Below are positions 10,290 to 18,476 of a stretch of DNA of 33,507 nt, piece after piece. This DNA is from Flavobacteriaceae bacterium (GTDB taxonomy: Bacteria > Bacteroidota > Bacteroidia > Flavobacteriales > Flavobacteriaceae). The stretch lies in assembly GCA_030613745.1 (NCBI GenBank), contig JAUWLK010000002.1, positions 1-33,507 of the forward strand, in the 5' to 3' direction. Under the pieces are notes generated by a model. It was not told the origin of the DNA. It did not search any database and saw nothing but the letters and a program-made list of their open reading frames with translations. A program made the position numbers and the translations under genes. Every line of letters begins with the position of its first letter. Position 1 is the stretch's first letter.

Positions 10290-10322
10290 AAAAAAAGCTA
10301 ACTTTAAAAGCTAGCTTTTTTT
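10290..10322. terminator. Symmetric A-tract/T-tract hairpin (bidirectional terminator-like)
   Basis: Seven A, then GCTA (10297-10300), a single A/C mismatch, CTT with a three-base loop and AAG, then TAGC (10312-10315) and seven T (10316-10322). On either strand this reads as a stem followed by a T run, the form of an intrinsic terminator. It lies between two diverging operons, where no gene should end. Confidence 0.65.
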
Positions 10323-10405
10323 ATACTTTATACTTTTACTTAATTAATGTATTATAATTACTGCTAAAGTATGTTATTAGTTAATAAGTTGTAGTTAATG
10401 ATAGT

Positions 10406-10453
10406 TTAAAAAGATTAATGAAAAGTTAAAAAGATTAATGAAAAGTTAAAAAC
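10406..10453. repeat. Tandem 20-bp direct repeats upstream of the histidine kinase
   Basis: The 20-bp unit TTAAAAAGATTAATGAAAAG is present perfectly at 10406-10425 and 10426-10445. A third partial copy (TTAAAAA) begins at 10446. The array ends about 40 bp before the kinase ATG. A 20-bp period is close to two helical turns, so this could be a direct-repeat binding site of the kind used by OmpR-family regulators, perhaps for autoregulation by the gene at 11767. The binding role is inference. Confidence 0.6.
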
Positions 10454-10490
10454 ATGATTTATAAAGGTATTATATAGATATTAGCATGTA

Positions 10491-11780
10491 ATGAATGAAA
10501 AAAAATCCCATATAATAATATTTATAATATTTATAATATCAATAATTGGACTCTCAATTGTGCAGTATCAATATTTACGCATTGGTTTAAATCTAGCTAA
10601 AGTCCAATTTAATGAAAAAATGGGTTTGGTTGTAAATAATATCAAAGAAGGACTTAAACAACCCGATGAATTGACTTTTTTAGTAGGAAAAGCTATCACT
10701 AAAGATGACACTTATTTTAAGCTTAGTATTGATAGTGTACATGATGCCTCAAGTTATTTTATGAATGATTTTTTAAAAGATAAACTATTGCAGCAAGGTA
10801 TTAAAACAGAATTTACTTATACTTTAACTGCAAAAGACTCAACAGACTATTTAAAGTCACCTAATTCTTATAATAATGAAGAATCTCTTTTAAAGTATAC
10901 AATAGCACTAGATGGTTATTTGCCTTCATTAGTTAAAAAAAGACTTGTTCTAGAACTTCAATTTAAAAATTTAAACAATTATTTTTTATCTCAGATAAAC
11001 GGATTAACAATACCTAGTTTATTATTTATTGTGGCAATAATTTTTGTTATAATTTGGGTTCTTAAATCGTTTTATTGGCAAAAAAATTTAATAACAATAA
11101 CCAATGAATTTATTAATAATCTTACGCATGAATTAAAAACTCCTGTTTTTTCTATTGGAATTGCAACAAAAATATTACAAGAAAAAACTAATAATGAAAA
11201 TAAAGAATTGGTAAATATGATACGTGGTCAAGTTGATAAACTTAAAAATCAAATTGAAAAAGTATTAGAATTGGCAAGCTTAGAAGGTAAAAAGAATTTT
11301 ATTGAAAAAAAGGTTATAGATTTTAAACCTATAATTTTAAAATTAATAAAAGATTTTGAACAATTAGCAGTTTTAGAAAACATTAATTTTATTAGTGAAG
11401 TTAAGGGTAGTCAGTTTATTATTAATTGTGAACCATATCATCTTGAAAATGCAATTAATAGTCTTTTAGATAATGCTAATAAGTATTCAAAAGAAAATAT
11501 AAAAATTATACTTTTGGTTTTTAAAGATAAAAATAAATTATTTATTAGTGTGAAGGATAACGGTATAGGAATTACTGATGAAGATAAAAAAAAGATTTTT
11601 GATAAGTATTTTAGAATATCAGCAGGAGATGTTCATAATGTTAAAGGCTATGGTTTAGGATTGAATTATGTAAAAAGAATTGTAAAACTTCACAAGGGTA
11701 CAATAGCTGTAAAAAGCAAATTAGGTGAAGGCTCAGAATTTATATTTAGTTTACCTTTGTATAACAATGAAAAAAACTAA
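10491..11780 (+). CDS. Membrane sensor histidine kinase
   Basis: A 429-aa two-component sensor kinase. One transmembrane segment lies at about residues 8-28 and a second near 175-195 (LLFIVAIIFVIIWVL). They enclose a roughly 145-residue extracytoplasmic sensor region with no recognisable domain. The cytoplasmic part has an H-box (NLTHELKTPV, phospho-acceptor His213), an N-box (ENAINSLLDNANKYS), a G1 box (VKDNGIGI), an F-box region (FDKYFR) and a G2 box (GYGLGLNYV). All catalytic motifs are intact. Its 3' end overlaps the response regulator by 14 bp, so the pair is co-translated. The architecture resembles RprX-type kinases of Bacteroidota. The stimulus is unknown. It diverges from the propeller operon and converges on SusCD, so either could be a target. 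Confidence 0.92.
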   Translation: MNEKKSHIIIFIIFIISIIGLSIVQYQYLRIGLNLAKVQFNEKMGLVVNNIKEGLKQPDELTFLVGKAITKDDTYFKLSIDSVHDASSYFMNDFLKDKLLQQGIKTEFTYTLTAKDSTDYLKSPNSYNNEESLLKYTIALDGYLPSLVKKRLVLELQFKNLNNYFLSQINGLTIPSLLFIVAIIFVIIWVLKSFYWQKNLITITNEFINNLTHELKTPVFSIGIATKILQEKTNNENKELVNMIRGQVDKLKNQIEKVLELASLEGKKNFIEKKVIDFKPIILKLIKDFEQLAVLENINFISEVKGSQFIINCEPYHLENAINSLLDNANKYSKENIKIILLVFKDKNKLFISVKDNGIGITDEDKKKIFDKYFRISAGDVHNVKGYGLGLNYVKRIVKLHKGTIAVKSKLGEGSEFIFSLPLYNNEKN

Positions 11781-12468
11781 AAAAATATTATTAGTAGAAG
11801 ATGATGAGTCTTTAGGATATTTACTTTCAGAATATCTTAGGATGAAAGATTTTGATGTTATTTGGAAAAAAAATGGTATTTCAGCTTTGGAAACTATTCG
11901 TCAAGATTATTTTGATTTGATTGTATTAGATGTGATGATGCCAGATATGGATGGTTTTACTTTAGCAAGAAGAATTAAGCAACAATTTACTGAAACCCCT
12001 TTTATTTTTTTAACGGCACGCTCTTTAAAAATAGATGTTTTAAAAGGATTTTCTTTAGGTGCAGTTGATTATTTAAAAAAACCTATAGATGAAGAAGAAT
12101 TAGTAGTAAGATTAAATACATTATTAAATACTTTGTATGTTAATAAATTAACTTCAAATAATAATAAAGGTAAATTTACTTTAGGTGATTATGTATATAA
12201 TAAAAATAATCTTCAATTAGTTTATAAAGATGGTTTTGTGCAACAATTAACATTTAAGGAAAATGAGTTATTGTATCTTTTGGTTATCAAACAAAATGAA
12301 TTGTGTTCTCATAAAGAGATTTTAAATAGCATTTGGAGTAAAAATGATTTTTTCAGTAAAAAAAGTTTAAATGTTTTTGTTTCACGGTTAAGAAAATACT
12401 TTAGTAAAGACCGATCAATCAGAATTGAAAATGTTCATAATCAAGGATTTATTTTTAAATTAGATTAA
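11767..12468 (+). CDS. OmpR/PhoB-family response regulator
   Basis: A 233-aa regulator partnered with the kinase at 10491. The frame is open from 11725, but the ATG at 11767 opens directly into the receiver domain (KKILLVEDDESLG), so I start there. Receiver landmarks are the acidic pair in VEDDE, phospho-acceptor Asp55 in VLDVMMPDMDG, the Thr of FLTARS, and the Lys of YLKKPID. The C-terminal half is a winged-helix DNA-binding domain of the Trans_reg_C type (TFKENELLYLL, NVFVSRLRKYF, IENVHNQGFIF). It probably binds direct repeats; the tandem 20-bp repeats at 10406-10453 are a candidate autoregulatory site. A strong terminator follows at 12501. Confidence 0.92.
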   Translation: MKKTKKILLVEDDESLGYLLSEYLRMKDFDVIWKKNGISALETIRQDYFDLIVLDVMMPDMDGFTLARRIKQQFTETPFIFLTARSLKIDVLKGFSLGAVDYLKKPIDEEELVVRLNTLLNTLYVNKLTSNNNKGKFTLGDYVYNKNNLQLVYKDGFVQQLTFKENELLYLLVIKQNELCSHKEILNSIWSKNDFFSKKSLNVFVSRLRKYFSKDRSIRIENVHNQGFIFKLD

Positions 12469-12500
12469 ATAAGTTTGTTAAAATAAATTAGTTGTATAAA

Positions 12501-12526
12501 AAAACACCCTTGAAGAAGGGTGTTTT
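12501..12526. terminator. Bidirectional intrinsic terminator between response regulator and SusD
   Basis: A perfect 11-bp stem AAAACACCCTT / AAGGGTGTTTT (12501-12511 and 12516-12526) with a GAAG tetraloop. It is flanked by A and T runs, so it works in both directions. It separates the convergent response regulator (stop at 12468) and SusD (stop at 12549). Confidence 0.9.
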
Positions 12527-12548
12527 ACTTTTTATTAAAAAGGATAAT

Positions 12549-14129
12549 TTAATATCCAGGATTTTGAACCAAATTAGGGTTTGATAATAAAGCATTAGAT
12601 GGAATTGGAAATAAATTTTTATTTGCATCACCAACAGCTCCTGGGTCTTTAAACTCCCAATCTTTAGTAAATTGACCAAAACGAACTAAGTCATTCCTTC
12701 TGGTAAATTCTACATACAATTCTCTACCTCTTTCATCCAAAAGATCACTTTCAGAAACACTACCTAAATCGGATGCTCCCCTTAATGCTCTTAATTCATT
12801 TACCATAATTGTAGCATCTCCACCACTTCTTAGCATAGCTTCTGCCTTCATTAAATGTGCATCAGAATATCTAAAAATAATTTCATGACTTGTGAAACCA
12901 CCGTTTGCAGGGTGGTATTTAATAACGCGAATTCCTGTTTTTTCATCATTTCCAGATAATCCGGGAAGTTCTTTTGAAAATACCAAATCTGCTCCTGCTC
13001 TGTCTTTAAAGTTAACACCTAAGGAATCAACTTGTTGCCCAATCAAAAACCCATAACCAATACCATAATTAGGATTGTCTGCATTAGTTGAATTAGTTGC
13101 ATTAGTTGCATCAGGTACCCAACCTCTTCGTTCTTCCTGACCGTCACCTGCTTTGTTAGAATTAGGATTTCCTTCAAAAAGATCATAAAATTCTGCTAAA
13201 GTTGTAAAACCATTCCATCCACCACCTGTATTGTCTGGAGTAATTTGGTGATAATGTAATCCGTTCCATATTCTATTTCCTACACCTGTAGGTAAGTACC
13301 AAATAGTTTCATCATCAACATCTTCTTTAAATAGATCAAAATAACCTGCTTGTAATCCAAAACCATCAGCTGCAATTGCATCAACAGCAGTAATTACTCC
13401 TGCCATATCACCTGAGTCAGCTGAACCTGTACCTTTAAAAATATGGGCATTTAAAAGTAATCTGGCCTTTAAAAAATATGCTGATGCTTTTGATGCTCTA
13501 TTAGTTTCAGCACTTGGTCCAGTTGCAGGTAAATCAGCAATAGCATCGTTTAAATCCTGTAAAATAAAATCATAAGCTTCTGTACTAGACATAACTATTG
13601 GATTAATTTCAGGTCCTTCATCTGGTTGTCTAAATGGTACTTGACCATAAAGGTCTAAAATGGTATACATACTTAAAGCTCTTACAAATTTAGCATCTGC
13701 TAATTGTGTTGCTGATGCACTACTTAATGGATCAATTATTTCACTAGCGAGAAATGTATTTTGATTGAACTGGTTCCATACAGTAAGTACATATGCGTGA
13801 GATGGTGACCAGGTATGTGCATGTAAAGTTCTCCAAACACCATTATCTCCCCAATCAGTACCTCTAGTAGGTACAAGTTGCTCATCAGTAGTAACTTCAT
13901 TCAAGGCAAAATAATTACCTTGATCTCCAAACTGTCCATTAAATGAATTGTATAAATTTGAAATGGCAGCATCTACATCTTCCACTCCAGAAAAACCTCC
14001 TTCACCACCAGAACTGTGGATAGAGTCTGTTTCTTTAATCTCCAAATTAGTACATGAGATCATAAACAGGGCTGACATCATAGACAGCAATCCTATTCTT
14101 TTTATTTGTTTTTTTATCATTATTTTCAT
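12549..14129 (-). CDS. susD: SusD/RagB-family nutrient-binding outer-membrane lipoprotein
   Basis: A 526-aa surface lipoprotein that forms the substrate-binding lid on the SusC channel encoded just upstream. It has a signal peptide with lipobox MISC (Cys26). The N-terminal half carries the SusD-type TPR-like helical region (VDAAISNLYNSFNG, FVRALSMYTILDLYGQVPF, ASAYFLKARLLLNA). The C-terminal part has the RagB/SusD landmarks SDAHLMKAEAMLR, LLDERGRELYVEFTRRNDLVRFG and the terminal FPIPSNAL...NPNLVQNPGY signature. A second ATG at 14120 is possible. The gene starts 16 bp after the SusC stop, so the two are co-transcribed. The ligand is not evident from sequence; the fructokinase and sugar transporter next door suggest fructose-containing sugars (inference). 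Confidence 0.95.
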   Translation of the reverse strand: MKIMIKKQIKRIGLLSMMSALFMISCTNLEIKETDSIHSSGGEGGFSGVEDVDAAISNLYNSFNGQFGDQGNYFALNEVTTDEQLVPTRGTDWGDNGVWRTLHAHTWSPSHAYVLTVWNQFNQNTFLASEIIDPLSSASATQLADAKFVRALSMYTILDLYGQVPFRQPDEGPEINPIVMSSTEAYDFILQDLNDAIADLPATGPSAETNRASKASAYFLKARLLLNAHIFKGTGSADSGDMAGVITAVDAIAADGFGLQAGYFDLFKEDVDDETIWYLPTGVGNRIWNGLHYHQITPDNTGGGWNGFTTLAEFYDLFEGNPNSNKAGDGQEERRGWVPDATNATNSTNADNPNYGIGYGFLIGQQVDSLGVNFKDRAGADLVFSKELPGLSGNDEKTGIRVIKYHPANGGFTSHEIIFRYSDAHLMKAEAMLRSGGDATIMVNELRALRGASDLGSVSESDLLDERGRELYVEFTRRNDLVRFGQFTKDWEFKDPGAVGDANKNLFPIPSNALLSNPNLVQNPGY

Positions 14130-14145
14130 GACTTTTTAATTTTTT

Positions 14146-17100
14146 TTAAAATGTAACATTAAATCCAAAAGTAATTGTTCTTGGTCTTGGGTATGAAGTA
14201 TAATCTATACCAGCAGTTGGTAAACCATTCAATAAATCCCCTTGAGCAGGACTTGTACTTAACTCAGGATCTAAACCACTATAATCAGTAATTAGAAATA
14301 AATTTTGACCAGTTAAGTAAAATCGTAATGAATTCAAAAAGCTATCTTCTTTAATTGGTACTGTATATCCAATAGAAGCATTTTGTAAACGAATAAAATC
14401 ACCTTTTTCTAAAAACCTTTCTGATACTTCTGCCGCAGCATTACCAGCCTCACCACTTGTTAGTACATTTGGTGTTACATTACGTGCATTGTTAATAGAT
14501 CCAGCAATAAACAAAGCATTGGCCGTATTGTTGTACACATAAAAACCAGATTGTGCAGATAAAAATGCTGAAAAATCAAAGTTTTTATAAGTAAGATTTG
14601 TAGAAAGACCCCAGTTAGTTGTTGGAAGCGCACTTTTTCCTCTAAACTGTTGATTATCATCAGAAATTGGTTGACCATTTGCATCAAAACCTTCAAAACT
14701 TCTTATAAAGTAAGAGAATAATGGTTGGTTTTCAGCCAATATTTGAGAATAAGCTTGTGATAATCCTTGTCCGCGAATAGTACCTGCAGGAATTTGTCCT
14801 CCAAAATCTTGTAGCTCATTATCATTATAGGCTATGTTAAATCCGGCACTCCAAGTTAAATCATGACTTTGAATTAAGTCATAATTAATTGAAAATTCAA
14901 TTCCCTGATTTAATACAGTAGCATCTAAATTTTGAAAGAAAAATGGTTGAGGTGAAGGCTGTGCCGCTTCAACACTCAATAAAAGGTCTTTAGTTTCAGA
15001 TTTATATATATCAATACTACCGTTTAGTCTATTCATGAATAAACCATAATCAATACCAAATCCATAAGAAGTAGTTTCTTCCCATTTTAGATCAGGGTTT
15101 GCAAAAGAAACAGGGCCAGTACCCGGTATGTCAATTCCACCATCTTCTTTAATGCCAATACCAGCATATCTTTCTCTACGTATAAAGTTACCATGACCTA
15201 AACCATCTTGATTACCTGTAATACCCCAACTTACTCTGGCTTTTAATAGTGAAAAAGTATCTCCCATAAAATCTTCTTCATTTATTTTCCATGCAAATGC
15301 AGCTGAAGGAAAAACACCATATTGGTTATCAGAACCAAAACGAGATGAACCATCTATTCTTACTGTACCAGTAAATAAATATTTGTTTGCTATGGTATAA
15401 TTTGCTCTTGCAAAGTAAGATTGTAATTCGTCAGTAGAATCAAAGGTGTCACCAACAACAGACGATACGTTTGTACCACTAGGAGAGGTTAAGTTATCAG
15501 TTGTAGGAGTTGGAAACAAACGATTAACAAATAAACCAGATGAATTAAAACCATACTGTTGGTAAGAACCTGATATAGCACTTTCAATAGCAGCGGCTGA
15601 ATTTTCTAAATCACTCGCCATTTGATTCATATTGTTAGTACTGTAACCCCAACCATTTACATTTCTACCGCTTCTTTGAAAATCTTGAAAAGAGTATCCA
15701 GCAAGTAGGTTCAATTTTGAATTTTCAAAATCTTTATCCCAGTTTAGGGTAAGTTCCAATAATTTACTTTTAGCATCCAAATCATTTAAACTTCCTGTAC
15801 CATTACCAAAAACACCACTACCAGCATTTCTAGCTAAACCAGATGTTTGTACTTCTCTTGTTGATGTTGAACTGTCATAACCTAAAGTTAATTTAGCTAT
15901 TAATTCAGAAGTTATATTATAATCTGCAGAAAAGTTAAGTAATATTCTATTTGTTTCAGATGTATTTTGAATATATGCTAACATGTTAGCAGGATTTCTT
16001 TGTCCTCCTGAATCAAAATCAGGATCATTTGGCCATGTAGGATTAGCAGAGTATGCAGCTCCTAAAAGATCTCCTTGAAAACCGGCACTACCACTTAGTG
16101 CAGGTAATTCATCATCTACTTTTGAAATAGTTGATTGTAAGTTTAATTTTAATTTGTCATCAAAAAATCGATGATTTAGATTTAATCGTCCTGAAATTCT
16201 TTGTAAAGACGAGTTTTCCATAATTCCTTGTTGATCCTGATAACCAAATGTAGCTCTTACTGATCCATCTTCATAACTGCGAGAATATGCTAAATTTTGA
16301 TCGTGAGAAAAAGAATTTCTCGTTACAATATCTTGCCAATCTGTTTTATTACCAAAATCTTGAGCTACTGCATCACCACCAAATTGAGTTACTGCATCTA
16401 AAAAAACTTCTGGTTTTAACAAATCATAACTATTGGCAGGTGTTGCATAACTATAGGATGAATTGAATTCAAATTGATTTCCTCTTCCTTTTTTAGTAGT
16501 AACAATAACCACACCGTTTGCCCCTCTTGAACCGTAAATAGCTGTAGCCGATGCATCTTTTAAAACACTTATGCTTTCAATATCATTTGGATTTAGAAAG
16601 CTAAGTGGGTTTTGAGCTGAACTTGAACCAATTCCATTTCTTGATTCAGCAGAAGTATTTTCACCTGAAAGAGGTACCCCATCAACAACGTATAAAGGGT
16701 CATTATTTGATCGTACTGAAGTAGTACCACGAATACGAATTGCTATTCCTGCACCAGGTTCTCCACTGGATTGTGTAATTTGTACCCCAGCAACTTTACC
16801 CTGAATAAGTTGTTCAGGAGCAACGATTGCACCTCCGTTAAAATCTTTAGAGGTAACAGAAGCAACAGCTCCAGTTGCATCTTTAACTGTTGTTGTACCA
16901 TATCCAATTACAATAACTTCATCTAAAGCTTCTGAATCAATTTGCAATTGAACATTGATAACAGATTGGTTGTTTACAGAAACCTCTTGATTAATAAAGC
17001 CTATAAAGCTAAATACCAAAATGGCATCATCACCAACACCATCAATGGAATAATTTCCATCAAAATCTGTGGCTGTACCATTTGATGTGCCTTTGACAAT

Positions 17101-17226
17101 AACATTAACTCCAGGTAATGGTCCATCATCACCTGTTACTGTTCCACTTACTGTTTGAGCAAAAATTATGCTACCTGATAGCATAATACTCAAAAACATA
17201 AATTGTTTGAGCAATTTGTTTTTCAT
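14146..17226 (-). CDS. susC: SusC/RagA-family TonB-linked outer-membrane transporter
   Basis: A 1026-aa TonB-dependent outer-membrane protein that imports a bound ligand together with the SusD downstream. It has a signal peptide of about 24 residues (ending IIFAQ), a CarboxypepD_reg-like domain at about 25-100 (VSGTVTGDDGPLPGVNVIVKG), a TonB-box region (EVIVIGYGT), a plug domain with the SusC landmark LKDASATAIYGSRGANGV near 220-240, then a long beta-barrel ending in FGFNVTF with a C-terminal Phe. Length and order are normal for the family. A Bacteroidota-type promoter lies about 90 bp upstream, so SusCD may be transcribed separately as well as from the kinase/transporter side. There is no N-terminal sigma-signalling (STN) domain. 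Confidence 0.96.
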   Translation of the reverse strand: MKNKLLKQFMFLSIMLSGSIIFAQTVSGTVTGDDGPLPGVNVIVKGTSNGTATDFDGNYSIDGVGDDAILVFSFIGFINQEVSVNNQSVINVQLQIDSEALDEVIVIGYGTTTVKDATGAVASVTSKDFNGGAIVAPEQLIQGKVAGVQITQSSGEPGAGIAIRIRGTTSVRSNNDPLYVVDGVPLSGENTSAESRNGIGSSSAQNPLSFLNPNDIESISVLKDASATAIYGSRGANGVVIVTTKKGRGNQFEFNSSYSYATPANSYDLLKPEVFLDAVTQFGGDAVAQDFGNKTDWQDIVTRNSFSHDQNLAYSRSYEDGSVRATFGYQDQQGIMENSSLQRISGRLNLNHRFFDDKLKLNLQSTISKVDDELPALSGSAGFQGDLLGAAYSANPTWPNDPDFDSGGQRNPANMLAYIQNTSETNRILLNFSADYNITSELIAKLTLGYDSSTSTREVQTSGLARNAGSGVFGNGTGSLNDLDAKSKLLELTLNWDKDFENSKLNLLAGYSFQDFQRSGRNVNGWGYSTNNMNQMASDLENSAAAIESAISGSYQQYGFNSSGLFVNRLFPTPTTDNLTSPSGTNVSSVVGDTFDSTDELQSYFARANYTIANKYLFTGTVRIDGSSRFGSDNQYGVFPSAAFAWKINEEDFMGDTFSLLKARVSWGITGNQDGLGHGNFIRRERYAGIGIKEDGGIDIPGTGPVSFANPDLKWEETTSYGFGIDYGLFMNRLNGSIDIYKSETKDLLLSVEAAQPSPQPFFFQNLDATVLNQGIEFSINYDLIQSHDLTWSAGFNIAYNDNELQDFGGQIPAGTIRGQGLSQAYSQILAENQPLFSYFIRSFEGFDANGQPISDDNQQFRGKSALPTTNWGLSTNLTYKNFDFSAFLSAQSGFYVYNNTANALFIAGSINNARNVTPNVLTSGEAGNAAAEVSERFLEKGDFIRLQNASIGYTVPIKEDSFLNSLRFYLTGQNLFLITDYSGLDPELSTSPAQGDLLNGLPTAGIDYTSYPRPRTITFGFNVTF

Positions 17227-17313
17227 AATTTATAATAATTAATTTAAGTAAAATATAAGTACTGCAATATAATAAAAAAAATATAATAAAATCTGTATTA
17301 TATAACAATCTTA

Positions 17314-17345
17314 CAAAGTAAAGGTTAGGAAATTCTTTAAACAAA
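17314..17345 (-). promoter_or_regulatory. Candidate Bacteroidota-type promoter for susC
   Basis: On the minus strand TTTG (17342-17345) is followed, after 20 bp, by TTACTTTG (17314-17321). That is one mismatch from the Bacteroidota -7 consensus TAnnTTTG with the expected -33 spacing. It would give a leader of roughly 85 nt before the SusC ATG at 17226. Confidence 0.45.
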
Positions 17346-17421
17346 TACAATTCAGTTAAAAATACGTATTATTAGGAATTAAAATAGATTTTATATTTGG
17401 GAAGTGTTTTTAAACAGCGAT

Positions 17422-18321
17422 CTAAACTCTATTTTTATTGGATTTCTTTATGAAATTTAATATTTCAGATTGAATAAGTTTAGGATTAGCACCTTCTTTA
17501 CTTGCAACTAAAGCACCTACTGCACAGGCAAAATCTAAAGCTTCTTCAGGCAGTGTTTTATATAGAAGCTTACTAATTAAAGTAGCTAAAAAAGAATCAC
17601 CAGCACCAACCGTGTCAACAACTTTTATCTTATAGCCATTATTAACATATAACTGATCATTATAAAGTAAAATAGCACCATCTTTACCTTTTGTAACACA
17701 TATTTGTTTGGTTTGGGTATGCTGTGAAAGAAATTGGATTTGTTTAATAATAGATTTTGAGTTGAAATTTAAAGCAGTACAAATTTCGTTTAATTCTTCG
17801 TCATTACATTTTATAAAGTCAGATTTCATCATTAAATCTAACAATAGATCCATTGTATAAAATGGGGCACGAAGATTTACATCAAATACCTTAAATTTAG
17901 CATATTGTAATAACTTTATGAGTGTGTTTTTTGTGATATTATCTCTACAAGCCAAACTTCCAAAAATAAAAACATCTGAAGACCTTACAATTTTAACTAT
18001 ATGATCTGAAACTTCAATTTTATCCCAGGCAACAGGATATTCTATTTCATAAGATGCTGAACCATTTTTATCTAAAGTTATATTGACACAACCAGTTTTG
18101 TGAAATTCATCTTGTTGAATTGTAGATGTATCCAATCCATTTTTGCTGATATACAGTAATAGATCTTTCCCATCTTGGTCATTACCAATTCTACTTATTA
18201 TATTTGTTTTAACACCAAAAGATTGTAATCTTAAGGCTACATTTAATGGTGCTCCACCTATTTTCTTGTGGGTTGGAAATACGTCCCAAAGTACTTCTCC
18301 AAAACAGGTTGCAGTTGGCAT
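17422..18321 (-). CDS. PfkB-family carbohydrate kinase, probable fructokinase
   Basis: A 299-aa sugar kinase of the ribokinase/PfkB fold, of usual length. The N-terminal landmark CFGEVLWDVFP...IGGAPLNVA is typical of fructokinases in this family. The C-terminal PfkB signature VDTVGAGDSF at about residues 235-244 holds the anion-hole glycines and the catalytic Asp. It would phosphorylate an imported hexose (fructose most likely) with ATP in the cytoplasm. It sits between the sugar-porter gene (upstream in transcription) and SusC, an arrangement reminiscent of Bacteroides fructan loci. Fructose specificity is inferred from the N-terminal motif and context; another ketose or a modified sugar cannot be excluded. 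Confidence 0.88.
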   Translation of the reverse strand: MPTATCFGEVLWDVFPTHKKIGGAPLNVALRLQSFGVKTNIISRIGNDQDGKDLLLYISKNGLDTSTIQQDEFHKTGCVNITLDKNGSASYEIEYPVAWDKIEVSDHIVKIVRSSDVFIFGSLACRDNITKNTLIKLLQYAKFKVFDVNLRAPFYTMDLLLDLMMKSDFIKCNDEELNEICTALNFNSKSIIKQIQFLSQHTQTKQICVTKGKDGAILLYNDQLYVNNGYKIKVVDTVGAGDSFLATLISKLLYKTLPEEALDFACAVGALVASKEGANPKLIQSEILNFIKKSNKNRV

Positions 18322-18476
18322 ATTTAAGTTGTTTTTTTATATAAAATTAGTTAAAATAATGAGGTAGATTGACAGTCTCTTGTCTCCATTGTTATTTGAT
18401 ATCCAGTACTTGTTACCAGCCACCTACAATCAAAACAATTATACAAATCAACGAATAAACAAATCCACAATTATTT

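Larger units (their letters stand above)
10192..10490. other. Divergent intergenic region between propeller operon and two-component operon
   Basis: 299 bp without a convincing gene. It must hold the promoters of the minus-strand propeller operon and the plus-strand kinase operon, but I found no clean TAnnTTTG element for either. It contains a symmetric terminator-like hairpin (10290-10322) and tandem 20-bp repeats (10406-10453), described separately. TTAAT occurs four times, at 10381, 10395, 10415 and 10435, the last three spaced 20 bp apart. Confidence 0.7.

Noticed and set aside
14475..14696. Minus-strand alternative frame of 73 codons inside susC, and similar shadows inside susD (12488-12679), copy 3 (8001-8213) and the OmpA gene (26156-26377)
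   Set aside because: They overlap well-supported genes in other frames and lack any family signature.
18322..18476. Somewhat more GC-rich 155-bp gap between the MFS porter and fructokinase as a possible ncRNA or riboswitch
   Set aside because: No recognisable riboswitch core, strong hairpin or terminator could be read; only a four-base inverted repeat (GACA/TGTC) was seen.
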